Part shown: one piece after another, positions 1 to 8,666 of the stretch | Layout of the letters: each line of letters begins with the position of its first letter | Numbering within the stretch: the first letter of the stretch is position 1 | Assembly: GCF_014194975.1 (NCBI RefSeq) | Contig: NZ_JACIAY010000004.1 | Coordinates: 248,001-312,000 of the forward strand | DNA: 64,000 bases | Source of the DNA: Sphingomonas sp. BK580 | GTDB lineage: Bacteria; Pseudomonadota; Alphaproteobacteria; Sphingomonadales; Sphingomonadaceae | Direction of reading: 5' to 3' | Program-made: the position numbers and the translations under genes | Notes under the pieces: model-generated | The model's input: the letters and a program-made list of their open reading frames with translations, nothing else | What the model was told of the DNA's origin: nothing | Database searches by the model: none

Positions 1-1718
1 CGCTGATGGTAGTCATTGATCCACGTCAGCTCGGCGTCGGTCAAGAGTGCCGGGTCGATCAGGTCGCGGTCGATCGGCGCCAGCGTCAGCGTCTCGAACC
101 CGAGCATCGGTGAGTCACCGTCGGGCAGCGCGCGCTCGACCACCAGCAGCAGGTTCTCTATGCGGATGCCGTACGCGCCGGCCTTGTAATAACCCGGCTC
201 GTTCGAGAGGATCATGCCGGGCAGCAGCGGCTCGGCCGGGCCGCCGCCCGGGTAGCTCGGCTTGGCGATCCGCGCCGGCCCCTCGTGCACCGAGAGATAG
301 CTGCCGACGCCGTGGCCGGTGCCGTGCGCATAGTCGAGCCCGGCGTCCCACAGCGGCCGGCGCGCGAGCGAGTCGAGCTGGCCGCCGTTGGTGCCGGGCG
401 GGAAGGTCGCGGTGGCGAGCGCGATATGCCCCTTGAGCACGCGCGTGAACCGGTCGCGCATCTCGTCGCTCGGCGCGCCGATCGGCACCACGCGGGTGAC
501 GTCGGTGGTGCCGTCCTCATACTGCCCGCCGGAATCGATCAGGTACAGCTGTCCCGGCTCGATCGGCAGGCTCGACTCGGGCGTGACACGATAGTGCGGG
601 ATCGCGCCGTGCGGCCCCGTCGCCGAGATCGCGTCGAACGACTGGTCGCGCAACACGCCGCTCTCGGCGCGGAAGGCGAGCAGCCGCTCGGCCGCGGAGA
701 GCTCGGTCACGCCGCCGCGCGGCGCCGCGCCGGCGACCCAGCGCAGGAAGCGGGTCAGCGCCGCGCCGTCGCGCAGCGAGGCGGCACGATGGCCCGCGAT
801 CTCGGTCGCGTTCTTGGTGGCGCGCGGCAGCACGGTCGGGTCGCGCAGCGGCAGCACGGTGCCGCCGGCGCGCTCGACGCGATCGGCGATCGCGGCGACC
901 GCGAGCGCGGGGTCGATCGCGACGCGCTTGCCCGCGAGCGAGTCGAGCGCGGCGGCGAAGGCGGCGCGGTCGTGCACCCGCACCGCGTTGCCGAGGTGCT
1001 CGGCGACCTCGGGCGTCATCTTCTCGGGCGCGACGTAGAGGTCGGCGGTGCCGTCGGCGTGCGCCACCGCATAGGCGAGCGCCACCGGCGTTCTCGCGAC
1101 ATCGGCGCCGCGGACGTTGAGCAGCCAGGCGATCGAATCGAGCGCAGTGATCACGGCCGCGTCGGCGTCGGCAGCGGCGAGCCAGTCGGCCACGTCGGCG
1201 CGCTTGGCGGCGGCGCCGCGCCCGGCGAGCCGGTCGGGATGGACAGCGAGCGGCGCGGGCGAGGGGGCGGGGCGGTCGGCCCAGATCGCGTCGATCGGGT
1301 TGCGCTCGACGGGTATCAGTTCGGCATCGGTGCCCGCGAGCGCGGCGCGCGCCTCCTCGACCCAGGAGCGCGTGTGCAGCCAGGGATCATAGCCGACACG
1401 CATGCCGGCGCCGGCATGTGCGGCGAGCCAGCCGGCGACGCTGCTCTCGGGTACGCCGACGAACGACCAATCCGAGCCAGCGACCTGCTCGCGCACCTGG
1501 ATCGTGTAACGACCGTCGGTGAAGATCGCCGCCGCATCGGCCAGCACCACCGCCGTGCCGGCCGAGCCCTCAAAGCCGGTGAGCCACGCCAGCCGCTGCG
1601 CGTAGTCGCCGACATATTCGCTCATATGCTCGTCGGTCAGCGGGACGACGAACCCGTCGAGCTGGTCGCGCACGAGCTGGTCGCGGAGCGCGCCGAGACG
1701 CGCGGAAGGGATCGGCAT
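1..1718 (-). CDS. Xaa-Pro aminopeptidase (aminopeptidase P, M24 family), 3' end cut by window edge
   Basis: This is a cytosolic metallopeptidase expected to remove an N-terminal residue in front of proline. Reading from the ATG at 1716-1718, the protein starts MPIPSARLGALRDQLV and runs about 572 residues to the window edge. It has the three-part layout of long aminopeptidase P proteins: two creatinase-like N-terminal domains and a C-terminal pita-bread catalytic domain. The metal-binding signatures are readable: DSGGQYEDGTTDVTR (two Asp ligands), GHGVGSYLSVHEGP (His), NEPGYY (Glu) and GIRIEN (Glu). The family is usually about 600 residues, so only the last few dozen are missing. The gene is divergent from the HNH gene, with about 155 bp between starts. 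The family call is secure; substrate preference is inferred. Confidence 0.93.
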   Translation of the reverse strand, partial: MPIPSARLGALRDQLVRDQLDGFVVPLTDEHMSEYVGDYAQRLAWLTGFEGSAGTAVVLADAAAIFTDGRYTIQVREQVAGSDWSFVGVPESSVAGWLAAHAGAGMRVGYDPWLHTRSWVEEARAALAGTDAELIPVERNPIDAIWADRPAPSPAPLAVHPDRLAGRGAAAKRADVADWLAAADADAAVITALDSIAWLLNVRGADVARTPVALAYAVAHADGTADLYVAPEKMTPEVAEHLGNAVRVHDRAAFAAALDSLAGKRVAIDPALAVAAIADRVERAGGTVLPLRDPTVLPRATKNATEIAGHRAASLRDGAALTRFLRWVAGAAPRGGVTELSAAERLLAFRAESGVLRDQSFDAISATGPHGAIPHYRVTPESSLPIEPGQLYLIDSGGQYEDGTTDVTRVVPIGAPSDEMRDRFTRVLKGHIALATATFPPGTNGGQLDSLARRPLWDAGLDYAHGTGHGVGSYLSVHEGPARIAKPSYPGGGPAEPLLPGMILSNEPGYYKAGAYGIRIENLLLVVERALPDGDSPMLGFETLTLAPIDRDLIDPALLTDAELTWINDYHQ

Positions 1719-1874
1719 GGACGGGACCCGGTGGTGGAGAGACGAAGCCGTACCGCGTGCCACAGCCGCGGCGCCGCGACCAGTCTTGAAGCCACCGAGT
1801 CGGGCTGTCATCATGTCGTCACGCCACTGCGCGACAGCGCCGGCGCGAAGAAGAGGTAAGGGAGACGTTCAAGC

Positions 1875-2444
1875 GTGTTCCATCCCGACCTGATCCGGCA
1901 TCCGGACAGCTGCCCGACGTTGGTGCTGAACGCCGATTACACGCCGCTGTCCTATTATCCTCTGAGCATCTGGCCGTGGCAGACCGCGGTGAAAGCGGTG
2001 TTCCTCGACCGGGTCGACATCGTCGCGCATTACGAGCGCGAGGTGCGCAGCCCCAATCACGTGATGCGGCTGCCCTCGGTGATCGCGCTCAAGCAGTTCG
2101 TGAAGCCGTCGCAGTTTCCCGCCTTCACGCGCTTCAACCTGTTCCTGCGCGACACCTTCGCCTGCCAATATTGCGGCAGCAACGCGCGCGAGCTGACGTT
2201 CGATCACGTCGTGCCGCGCGCCCAGGGCGGCCGCACGACCTGGGAGAACGTCGTCACCGCCTGCGCGCCGTGCAACCTCAAGAAGGGCGGACGCACCCCG
2301 CGCCAGGCGCATATGCCGCTGGCGATCGAGCCGATCCGCCCGACCAGCTGGCAGCTGCAGGAGCACGGCCGCCGCTTCCCGCCGAATTATCTGCATGAAA
2401 GCTGGCACGACTGGCTCTACTGGGACGTCGAGCTCGAGGCGTGA
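1875..2444 (+). CDS. HNH endonuclease
   Basis: A 189-residue protein with a complete HNH nuclease fold in its second half. CQYCGSNARELTFDHVVPRA supplies the first Cys pair and the catalytic DH, followed by the Asn of TWENVVTAC and a second zinc knuckle CAPCNLKKGG. The N-terminal half (VLNADYTPLSYYPLSIWPW) is the conserved extension seen in chromosomal alphaproteobacterial HNH proteins, not in phage terminase-linked ones. It starts at GTG, with a GGAG-type ribosome site at 1861-1864. No methylase or phage gene lies nearby, so it is probably a stand-alone DNA-processing nuclease; its target cannot be told from sequence. Confidence 0.9.
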   Translation: MFHPDLIRHPDSCPTLVLNADYTPLSYYPLSIWPWQTAVKAVFLDRVDIVAHYEREVRSPNHVMRLPSVIALKQFVKPSQFPAFTRFNLFLRDTFACQYCGSNARELTFDHVVPRAQGGRTTWENVVTACAPCNLKKGGRTPRQAHMPLAIEPIRPTSWQLQEHGRRFPPNYLHESWHDWLYWDVELEA

Positions 2445-2481
2445 CGCGCCGCGGGTGACACACACGGGAGTTACGCGGCGC

Positions 2482-2910
2482 ATGCGGTGGCAGATGATGG
2501 TGGCGGGGGCCGTGCTGCTCGCCGCCTGCTCGAAGGAGAATGCGGAGGAGGCGGCCGATCCCGCGGTGCTGGCCAATTACGTGCCCCCGTTCGTGATGTC
2601 GCGGCTCGACTATGGCGGCGTGGTGGAGCGCCGTTTCCGCCGGCTCGACGTCAACCACGATGACCATCTGACGCCCAACGAGCTGCCCCAGCGCCTGGCC
2701 GACCGGTTCGCCGAGATCGACCGCGACAAGGACGGCCGCATCTCCAACGACGAGTGGAGCGCGTGGATGCTGGCGCGCTTCGACCAGCAGGACGCCAATC
2801 GCGACGGCACCGTGACCAGCGACGAGCGCGAGCGCGCGCGCGAGCAGCGCGAGATGGACCTGCCGACACCGGCCGAGGAACCCGACAACAGTGCCGCGCC
2901 GGCGGGGTGA
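2482..2910 (+). CDS. EF-hand calcium-binding lipoprotein
   Basis: About 142 residues starting MRWQMMVAGAVLLAACSKEN. The LAAC lipobox after a short hydrophobic segment predicts lipidation and export. The mature part carries three EF-hand loops of the DxNxDG or DxDxDG type: DVNHDDHLTPNE, DRDKDGRISNDE and DANRDGTVTSDE, so it probably binds Ca2+ in the periplasm. The reading frame is open further upstream, but I chose the ATG that puts the signal peptide at the N-terminus; CGGGAG lies about 12 bases before it. It follows the HNH gene by 37 bp and may be co-transcribed. No enzymatic domain is visible. Confidence 0.82.
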   Translation: MRWQMMVAGAVLLAACSKENAEEAADPAVLANYVPPFVMSRLDYGGVVERRFRRLDVNHDDHLTPNELPQRLADRFAEIDRDKDGRISNDEWSAWMLARFDQQDANRDGTVTSDERERAREQREMDLPTPAEEPDNSAAPAG

Positions 2911-2971
2911 GGCGAGCGGCGCTCGCGAGCCGCGAGCGCGCGGCCGCCCAGGTACCCTGACCTTGCCCCTC

Positions 2972-2998
2972 CGTCATTCCCGCGGAGGCGGGAACCCA
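2972..2998. repeat. Short intergenic palindromic repeat
   Basis: A REP-like unit (CGTCATTCCCGCGG followed by AGGCGGGAACCCA) whose two halves pair. It lies in the 271-bp space between the EF-hand lipoprotein and the convergent UDP-xylose synthase gene. Nothing else is recognisable in that space. It may act as a bidirectional terminator. Confidence 0.55.
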
Positions 2999-3181
2999 GG
3001 CACGGACCTCGCAGCAGGAGCGGTGGCCTCAGCGTGCCTGGATCGTCGCGGTCGCATGGATGAGCGCGAGGGGACTTAGGGCGCGAACGCCCGAGTGGCG
3101 CGGGGGAGCGGCAGTCTGGCCGCTCGCCGTCGCCACCTCTACGTGGCCGCGCGGCGTGCCCCTCCGCGCGCCCGTCTCACC

Positions 3182-4138
3182 TCAGGCAGCGAACTCGCGG
3201 AAATAGTCGATCGTGCGTTGCAGCCCCTCGCGCAGCTGCACCGTCGGTTCCCAGCCGAGCTTCGACTGCGCCAGCGCGATATCGGGCTTGCGCTGCATCG
3301 GATCGTCCTGCGGCAGCGGGCGATAGTCGAGCGTCGAGGAGGAGCCGGTCAGCTCGATCACCAGCTCGGCCAGCTCGCGGATCGTGAACTCGTTGGGATT
3401 GCCGATGTTGACCGGGCCGGCGAAGCCCGGCTCGCTGTCCATCAGCCGCAGGAAGCCCTCGATCAGATCGTCGACGAAGCAGAAGCTGCGCGTCTGCGAG
3501 CCGTCGCCGTAGAGCGTGATCGGCTCGCCCTTGAGCGCCTGCATGATGAAATTGGAGACCACGCGACCGTCCGCCGGGTGCATGCGCGGACCGTAGGTGT
3601 TGAAGATTCGTACGACCTTCACGTCGAGGTTCATCTGGCGGTGATAGTCGAAGAACAGCGTCTCGGCGCAGCGCTTGCCCTCGTCGTAGCAGGAGCGGAT
3701 GCCGATCGGATTCACGTTGCCCCAATAGTCCTCCTTCTGCGGGTGGACGTGCGGATCGCCGTAGACCTCGCTGGTCGAGGCCTGGAACACCTTGCACTTG
3801 AGCCGCTTGGCGAGGCCCAGCATGTTGATCGCGCCGATCACCGAGGTCTTGGTGGTCTGCACCGGATCGTACTGATAGTGGATCGGCGAGGCGGGGCAGG
3901 CGAGATTGTAGATCTCGTCCACCTCGACGTAGAGCGGGAAGCACACGTCGTGGCGCAGGAACTCGAAGCGCGGGTTGCCGTGCAGATGGTCGATGTTGCG
4001 CTTGGCGCCGGTGAAGAGATTGTCGACGCACACCACTTCGTCGCCGCGATCGAGCAGGCGATCGATCAGGTGCGAGCCGAGGAAGCCGGCGCCGCCGGTG
4101 ACGAGCACGCGCTTCCGCGACTGATAGTTGCGCGACAT
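3182..4138 (-). CDS. UDP-glucuronate decarboxylase (UDP-xylose synthase), extended SDR family
   Basis: A 318-residue NAD-dependent sugar-nucleotide enzyme that converts UDP-glucuronate to UDP-xylose, a precursor for polysaccharides. GGAGFLGS near residue 15 is the Rossmann glycine motif. STSEVYGDP (about 121-129), the signature [16 protein letters not shown] with catalytic Tyr151 and Lys155, and [20 protein letters not shown] match the bacterial UXS group closely. It starts at [15 protein letters not shown]; the frame stays open far upstream, but that stretch is Arg/Gln-rich antisense of the acyltransferase gene and not real. It is divergent from the acyltransferase gene. The position at the edge of an exopolysaccharide island suggests xylose, or a sugar made from it, is part of the polymer. 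Confidence 0.92.
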   Translation of the reverse strand: MSRNYQSRKRVLVTGGAGFLGSHLIDRLLDRGDEVVCVDNLFTGAKRNIDHLHGNPRFEFLRHDVCFPLYVEVDEIYNLACPASPIHYQYDPVQTTKTSVIGAINMLGLAKRLKCKVFQASTSEVYGDPHVHPQKEDYWGNVNPIGIRSCYDEGKRCAETLFFDYHRQMNLDVKVVRIFNTYGPRMHPADGRVVSNFIMQALKGEPITLYGDGSQTRSFCFVDDLIEGFLRLMDSEPGFAGPVNIGNPNEFTIRELAELVIELTGSSSTLDYRPLPQDDPMQRKPDIALAQSKLGWEPTVQLREGLQRTIDYFREFAA

Positions 4139-4300
4139 AGACGGTAAAACTCCCTGATAACGCCGGCCGGCGCCCGACCGACCGCCGGGCGCGTGCTTGT
4201 GCCAATGATCCCCCGCGGCGACAAGGAAGCTTTCAGACAAAGCCGTCGTCACGTCGCCGACGCTGGCCAAGCATGGCGTCCAATGACTAAGGGACCATTG

Positions 4301-5299
4301 ATGCAGCGCATCCCGATCCTCGACGGCTGGCGCGCGCTGAGCATCCTGCTGGTGCTCGCGGGGCACCTGCTGCCGCTTGGGCCGCACCGCTGGGGGCTCA
4401 ACGGCGCGGTCGCGGCGAGCGGGATGGCGCTGTTCTTCACGCTGTCGGGCTTCCTGATCACGCAGTTCCTGCTGCACCGGCCCGAGGTCGTCCCTTTCCT
4501 GATCCGCCGGCTGTTCCGCATCGTGCCGCTCGGCTGGGGCGCGATGGTCGTGCTGGCGCTGGCGAGCCGCGTGAGGGCGGAGGCGCTCGGTGCCAACCTG
4601 CTGTTCGTCGCCAACTTGCCGCCGACTCGGCTGCTGCCGGGCGGCGAGCATCTGTGGAGCCTGTGCGTCGAGGTGCAATTCTACGTCGGAGTCGCGCTGC
4701 TGGTGACGGTCGGCGGTCGGCGGGCTTTGTGGCTGCTCCCCGCGCTGTGCGTCGCGGTGACGCTGACCCGCGTGGTGCAGCACGCGCCGATCAGCATCTT
4801 CACCTGGCAGCGAGTCGACGAGATCCTCGCCGGCGCGACGCTGGCGCTGCTGCACGCGCGCGCGCCGCGCTGGACCGCGTCGCTGCCGCGGATGCTGCCC
4901 TTGGTGCTGCTGCCGCTGCTGCTCGCCTCTGGCCACGAGAGCGCCGGCGCGCTGATGTACCTGCGTCCCTATCTCGCCGCGGCGAGCGTGGGCAGCTCGA
5001 TCTACGCCGCGCCGGCGTGGCTGCGTACCTTGCTGGGCTCGGCGCCCGCTCGCTACGTCGCCGAGGTGTCCTACGCCGTCTATGTCTTCCACGCGATGAT
5101 CGCGGCGACCTGGCTCGGCAGCGGCGACACGGTGGTGCACTATGCCAAGCGCCCCTTGCTGTTCGCGGTGACCTTCGCCGCGGCGCATCTCTCCACCTTC
5201 CGCTTCGAGCGGCCGATGATCGAGCTGGGCAAGCGCGTCGAGCGGCGCTGGCTCAGCGCGCGCGCAGCCAGGACGTCGGGCGGCCGCCGAGCAGCTTGA
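4301..5299 (+). CDS. Acyltransferase family 3 membrane protein (probable polysaccharide O-acyltransferase)
   Basis: About 332 residues with roughly ten membrane segments. The opening [27 protein letters not shown] holds the RALSI motif and the catalytic His of the acyltransferase 3 (OafA/NodX) family; [10 protein letters not shown] is the second hallmark. Such enzymes acetylate or otherwise acylate surface polysaccharides from the cytoplasmic side. I chose the ATG with AAGGGA at 4289-4294, six bases upstream; in-frame starts further 5' have no such site. Its 3' end overlaps the convergent GT2 gene by 47 bp. Placement beside UDP-xylose synthase and a glycosyltransferase supports a role in exopolysaccharide decoration. 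Confidence 0.88.
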   Translation: MQRIPILDGWRALSILLVLAGHLLPLGPHRWGLNGAVAASGMALFFTLSGFLITQFLLHRPEVVPFLIRRLFRIVPLGWGAMVVLALASRVRAEALGANLLFVANLPPTRLLPGGEHLWSLCVEVQFYVGVALLVTVGGRRALWLLPALCVAVTLTRVVQHAPISIFTWQRVDEILAGATLALLHARAPRWTASLPRMLPLVLLPLLLASGHESAGALMYLRPYLAAASVGSSIYAAPAWLRTLLGSAPARYVAEVSYAVYVFHAMIAATWLGSGDTVVHYAKRPLLFAVTFAAAHLSTFRFERPMIELGKRVERRWLSARAARTSGGRRAA

Positions 5300-6509
5300 G
5301 GTAGAGCGGGACCTTCCACAGGACGTAGAGCGGCAGCCGCGCCGCCGCCGCCGCCGAGAGGAACGGCCGACCGACGCGCCGCCACGCTACCCACAATGCC
5401 AGCGCCGCGGCGGTCAGCGCGGCGCCGAGCAGCAGCGCGGGCCAAGGCGAGGCGCCGGCGAGCACGAGCAGGCCGGTGACGACCAGAGCGGCGAGGTCGA
5501 GCATCAGCAGCAGCGTCAGCGGCGGGACGGCGAGGCTCAGACCGGCCCAGAGCGCGCGCGCGTCGCCGCGGCGCAGCGCGGTCCCCATCGCTGGCAGCGC
5601 CCGGGCCAGCGAGGTGGCGAGGAAGCCGCCCTCCCAGCGCTGGCGCTGCTGCAACGTGCCTTCCGCGCTGCTCGCGGCGCTCCACACCGTCGCCTCGGGC
5701 ACGTAGCGCGGCAGCTTGCCCCGGCGCGCGAGATCGAGCCCGAGCGCGAGGTCCTCGACGATGTCGGAGGTGGCGAGCGGCGCGTCGCGGAAGATCGGCC
5801 AGGGGAACGCCATGCCCGTGCCGGTGAGATTGGCGCGCCCGGCGAGCCGGGCGAGCCCGCCCTGCCGTACCAGATTCTTGATGACGAACGCGAAGTTCGA
5901 GACCTGCACCATGGGTGCCGCGGTCAGGTCGGGGGCGAGCAGGTTGGTCGCCTGCACTGGCCGCTCGGTCGCGCGCCCCGCCATCGCGAGCAGCGAGGCG
6001 CGATCGGTGGCGCCGTCCGCGTCGAGCACCATCACGACCGCGGGCTGCTCGGCCGGGGAGCGCACAGCGATCTGATCGCGCGCGTGTGCCAGCGCATAGC
6101 CTTTGCCGCGGCGCGTCGGATCGTCGCGGCGGGTCACGCTCGCGCCCGCCGCGGCGGCGACCGCGGCGGTGTCGTCGCGGCAATTGTCGGCCACCACGAG
6201 CAGCTCGAACTGTGGCGGCAACTCGGCGAGCAGGCGCGCCACCGTCGCACCGATGATCGGCCCCTCGTCGTGCGCGGGCATCACGATCACCGCGCGCGGC
6301 ACCGGCCCGATCGGCGCGGGCGAGGGAGGCGAGCGCAGCCCGGCGACGACTTCGATCACGAAGGCCGCGGTGAGCGCCAGCAGTGGCGCCGCGACGAGCC
6401 CGGCGACGACGGTCGCGATCACTGCCACTGCTGCCACTCGCCTACCCCTTGAACACCGCCGCCTGAGGCGCCGCCGCGGCTCTAGCGCAGCGGCGCGCGC
6501 GGTGACCAC
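5253..6509 (-). CDS. Family 2 glycosyltransferase, membrane-bound
   Basis: A 418-residue processive-type GT2. A membrane segment at about 25-60 is followed by the nucleotide-sugar domain: [17 protein letters not shown] (DxD metal site) and QQRQRWEGG (QxxRW). Several C-terminal membrane segments ([18 protein letters not shown] and later) follow. It should transfer a sugar to a lipid-linked or growing chain at the inner membrane. It starts at GTG at 6507-6509 with GAGAAG just upstream on the minus strand; a later GTG near residue 25 is possible. It is divergent from the exosortase gene and probably belongs to the exopolysaccharide pathway. The sugar is unknown. Confidence 0.85.
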   Translation of the reverse strand: MVTARAAALEPRRRLRRRCSRGRRVAAVAVIATVVAGLVAAPLLALTAAFVIEVVAGLRSPPSPAPIGPVPRAVIVMPAHDEGPIIGATVARLLAELPPQFELLVVADNCRDDTAAVAAAAGASVTRRDDPTRRGKGYALAHARDQIAVRSPAEQPAVVMVLDADGATDRASLLAMAGRATERPVQATNLLAPDLTAAPMVQVSNFAFVIKNLVRQGGLARLAGRANLTGTGMAFPWPIFRDAPLATSDIVEDLALGLDLARRGKLPRYVPEATVWSAASSAEGTLQQRQRWEGGFLATSLARALPAMGTALRRGDARALWAGLSLAVPPLTLLLMLDLAALVVTGLLVLAGASPWPALLLGAALTAAALALWVAWRRVGRPFLSAAAAARLPLYVLWKVPLYLKLLGGRPTSWLRAR

Positions 6510-6531
6510 TAGCTTCTCGGGGTGAATGTCC

Positions 6532-6550
6532 GGTAAACAGCTTGTTTGCC
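6532..6550. promoter_or_regulatory. Imperfect palindrome between divergent GT2 and exosortase genes
   Basis: GGTAAACA-GCT-TGTTTGCC, seven of eight positions symmetric. It sits 22 bp upstream of the GT2 start in the only moderately AT-rich stretch of the 188-bp divergent region. The form suits a dimeric regulator; no regulator is assigned. Confidence 0.35.
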
Positions 6551-6697
6551 TAACAGCGTGCCACTTTCGTCAATTCCCTGTGGCGCATGACCGGCCCGGT
6601 CAGTTGCGAGCGGGTAGATTGATGTTTATGCAAAGTTCCGCCGGAAGGGGGCGCCGGTGCCGCGTCGGTATGTGCCCGCTCGTCGAGTTCGATACAG

Positions 6698-7618
6698 GTG
6701 AATAGTCAGCACAGTGCGACCATGTCGACCGCGGCCGAGCTCGATCGACCGCGTGGCCGGCCGGCGCCGCGTCTTCCCTCGCTGCCGGCCTCGGCCTGGC
6801 TGCTGCTGATCGGCTGCATCGCGCTGGCGGCGCCGACGATGGTGACGGTCGCGCGCTTCAGCTGGTCGACCGAGCAGGGAGGCCACGGCCCGCTGGTGCT
6901 CGCCACCGGGCTGTGGCTGCTGTGGCGTGAGGTGCCGGGCGTGTGGCCGCTGCGCCGCCCCGGATCGGCACTGGTGGTGGCGCTGCTGCTGCCGCTCTGC
7001 CTGCTGCTCTACCTCGCGGCACATATCACCGGCATCATCGAGATCGAGGGCTTCGCGCTCTACGGCGCGCTGCTGGTCGCCGCTTACGCCTTGCTGGGCG
7101 GGACGGTGCTGCGCGAGCTGTGGTTCCCGATCGTCTATCTCGGATTCGTCTTTCCTCCGCCCGATCAGCTGGTCGCGGTGATCACCCAGCCGCTCAAGAT
7201 CGCGATCTCGGAGCAGGCGGTGAACCTACTCTACGCGCTGGGTTATCCGATCGGCAGCTCGGGCGTGTCGATCCAGATCGCGCAATATGACCTGCTGGTG
7301 GCGGCGGCCTGCGCCGGGCTCAACTCCATCATCAGCCTCACCGCGATCTGTCTGTTCTACATCTACGTGCGCCATCACGCGAACTGGCGCTACGCCGGGC
7401 TGCTGATGCTGACGATCGTGCCGATCGCGATCTTCGCCAACTTCATCCGGGTCATCCTGCTGATCCTGATCACCTACTATTTCGGTGACGCGGCGGCGCA
7501 GGGCTTCGCGCACGATTTCGCCGGCCTGGTCATGTTCCTGGTCTCGGTGCTCACCATCTTCGCGATCGACGCGCTGGCTAGTCCGCTGCGTCGCGCATTG
7601 GGAAACGGCCATGACTGA
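6698..7618 (+). CDS. xrtV: Exosortase V (transpeptidase of the PEP-CTERM sorting system)
   Basis: A 306-residue polytopic inner-membrane protein with about eight membrane segments. The exosortase catalytic triad is clear: Cys205 in AAACAGLNS, Arg251 in FANFIRVILL and His272 in FAHDFAG. The enzyme recognises the PEP motif and C-terminal helix of exported proteins, cleaves them, and is thought to pass them to a surface acceptor. Starts at GTG 6698 or ATG 6722 are both possible, and neither has a strong ribosome site. It overlaps the EpsI gene by 8 bp. Three PEP-CTERM proteins occur in this window. The XrtV subtype call rests on sphingomonad context and the accessory gene just downstream. Confidence 0.88.
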   Translation: MNSQHSATMSTAAELDRPRGRPAPRLPSLPASAWLLLIGCIALAAPTMVTVARFSWSTEQGGHGPLVLATGLWLLWREVPGVWPLRRPGSALVVALLLPLCLLLYLAAHITGIIEIEGFALYGALLVAAYALLGGTVLRELWFPIVYLGFVFPPPDQLVAVITQPLKIAISEQAVNLLYALGYPIGSSGVSIQIAQYDLLVAAACAGLNSIISLTAICLFYIYVRHHANWRYAGLLMLTIVPIAIFANFIRVILLILITYYFGDAAAQGFAHDFAGLVMFLVSVLTIFAIDALASPLRRALGNGHD

Positions 7619-8321
7619 GGCGAACGGCCCCACGCTGCCCGAGACGCGCCTGCTCGACCGGCGCCGCGCCCTGCTGGGCGGCGCCTTCCTGCTCACCGCG
7701 GGAGTCGCGGCGGCGCGCGTGCCGGGCCATCACATCGACCTGCTCGGCAAGCGGAAGCTCGACCCGCTGATCCCGGCGCAGGTCGGACCCTGGTCCTTCT
7801 ACTCGAAGAGCGGGCTGGTGACGCCGCCGCCCGACCAGCTCTCCGACCTGCTCTACTCGCAGCTGCTCACGCGCGTGTATCTGGCGTCGGACCAGCTGCC
7901 GATCATGCTGCTGATGGCGCAGAGCAGCGGCCAGACCGGCGTGCTCCAGGTGCACCGCCCCGAATATTGCTACCCCGCGGGCGGGTTCAAGCTGACCGAC
8001 AAGGCGGTCCGCTCGGTGCCGCTGCCCCGGGGGGGGCAGCTCGACGCCACGGTGATGACCGCCAGTGCCGACAACCGCGTCGAGCAGCTGATGTACTGGA
8101 CGCGCGTCGGGCGCGACATGCCGCTGAGCTGGGCGCAGCAGCGCTGGTCGGTCGCGCGCGCCAACCTGCGCGGCGACGTGCCCGACGCGATGCTGGTGCG
8201 GATCTCGACGCTGACACACGATCGCGACGCGGGCATGGCGACGCTCGCGGCGTTCACCCGCGCGTTGTTCGCCGCGGTACCGGCCGACGTGCGCCGGGTG
8301 CTCGATGGCGCCGCCGGCTGA
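7611..8321 (+). CDS. epsI: EpsI-family exosortase-associated protein
   Basis: A 236-residue protein with one N-terminal membrane anchor (RRRALLGGAFLLTAGVAAA, about 18-36) and a periplasmic EpsI (DUF3485-like) domain: GPWSFYSKSGL, QVHRPEYCYPAGGF and MYWTRVGRDMP. The RPEYCYPAGGF stretch with its conserved Cys is the family hallmark. EpsI proteins always go with exosortases and exopolysaccharide export; the biochemical role is not settled. In some exosortases the domain is fused; here it is a separate gene whose ATG overlaps the xrtV stop region by 8 bp, implying coupled translation. The basic DRRRALLGG stretch resembles a twin-arginine signal but is not convincing. Confidence 0.87.
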   Translation: MTEANGPTLPETRLLDRRRALLGGAFLLTAGVAAARVPGHHIDLLGKRKLDPLIPAQVGPWSFYSKSGLVTPPPDQLSDLLYSQLLTRVYLASDQLPIMLLMAQSSGQTGVLQVHRPEYCYPAGGFKLTDKAVRSVPLPRGGQLDATVMTASADNRVEQLMYWTRVGRDMPLSWAQQRWSVARANLRGDVPDAMLVRISTLTHDRDAGMATLAAFTRALFAAVPADVRRVLDGAAG

Positions 8322-8327
8322 GCCGGG

Positions 8328-8579
8328 TCAGGAGCGGCGGCTGGGCAGGTCGATCGGCTTCAGCACAAGGAGGATGAAGACCAGATTGGCGACGATCAGC
8401 GCGATCGCGAGTAGATGCTGACCTGAGTTGCCGAAATAATTGGCGAGCGCGCAGATCACCGCGCCGGCGAGATAGGCAAGCATCGAGTCCTGCCGGTCGC
8501 TGGAAACAGATCGTTGCAGAAACAGCACGACAAGGCCGGCAAAAATGGCCAAAGTCACCCAATCGTAAGCAGTTTGCAT
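8328..8579 (-). CDS. Small membrane protein, probable XrtV sorting-system accessory protein
   Basis: An 83-residue protein (MQTAYDWVTLAIFAGLVVLF at the start) with three hydrophobic segments at about 6-22, 35-50 and 56-74, a central NYFGNSGQH turn, and a charged tail. Size, motif pattern and position next to XrtV and EpsI fit the small accessory protein that accompanies this exosortase in sphingomonads. It is encoded on the opposite strand, convergent with epsI (6 bp between stops) and divergent from epsD (87 bp between starts), so it is expressed on its own. The mechanism is unknown. Confidence 0.78.
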   Translation of the reverse strand: MQTAYDWVTLAIFAGLVVLFLQRSVSSDRQDSMLAYLAGAVICALANYFGNSGQHLLAIALIVANLVFILLVLKPIDLPSRRS

Positions 8580-8666
8580 CCGGCGGTCCAATCCTTGACG
8601 AGGTAGCGGTACAGCAAATCCGCAGCTTGTGCTAGGTAGGCCATCAACAGTGAAAAGGGGATTGAG

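Noticed and set aside
285..1859. Open plus-strand frame of 524 codons across the aminopeptidase P gene
   Set aside because: Arg/Gly/Ala-rich antisense product with no domain; the minus strand carries all metal motifs of the peptidase.
4139..5188. Upstream extension of the UDP-xylose synthase frame to 668 codons
   Set aside because: The extra 350 residues are Gln/Arg-rich antisense of the acyltransferase gene; the Rossmann motif starts right after the ATG at 4138.
7611..7720. Twin-arginine export signal on EpsI
   Set aside because: The basic stretch DRRRALLGG lacks the usual residues after the Arg pair, and EpsI proteins are normally anchored by an ordinary membrane segment.
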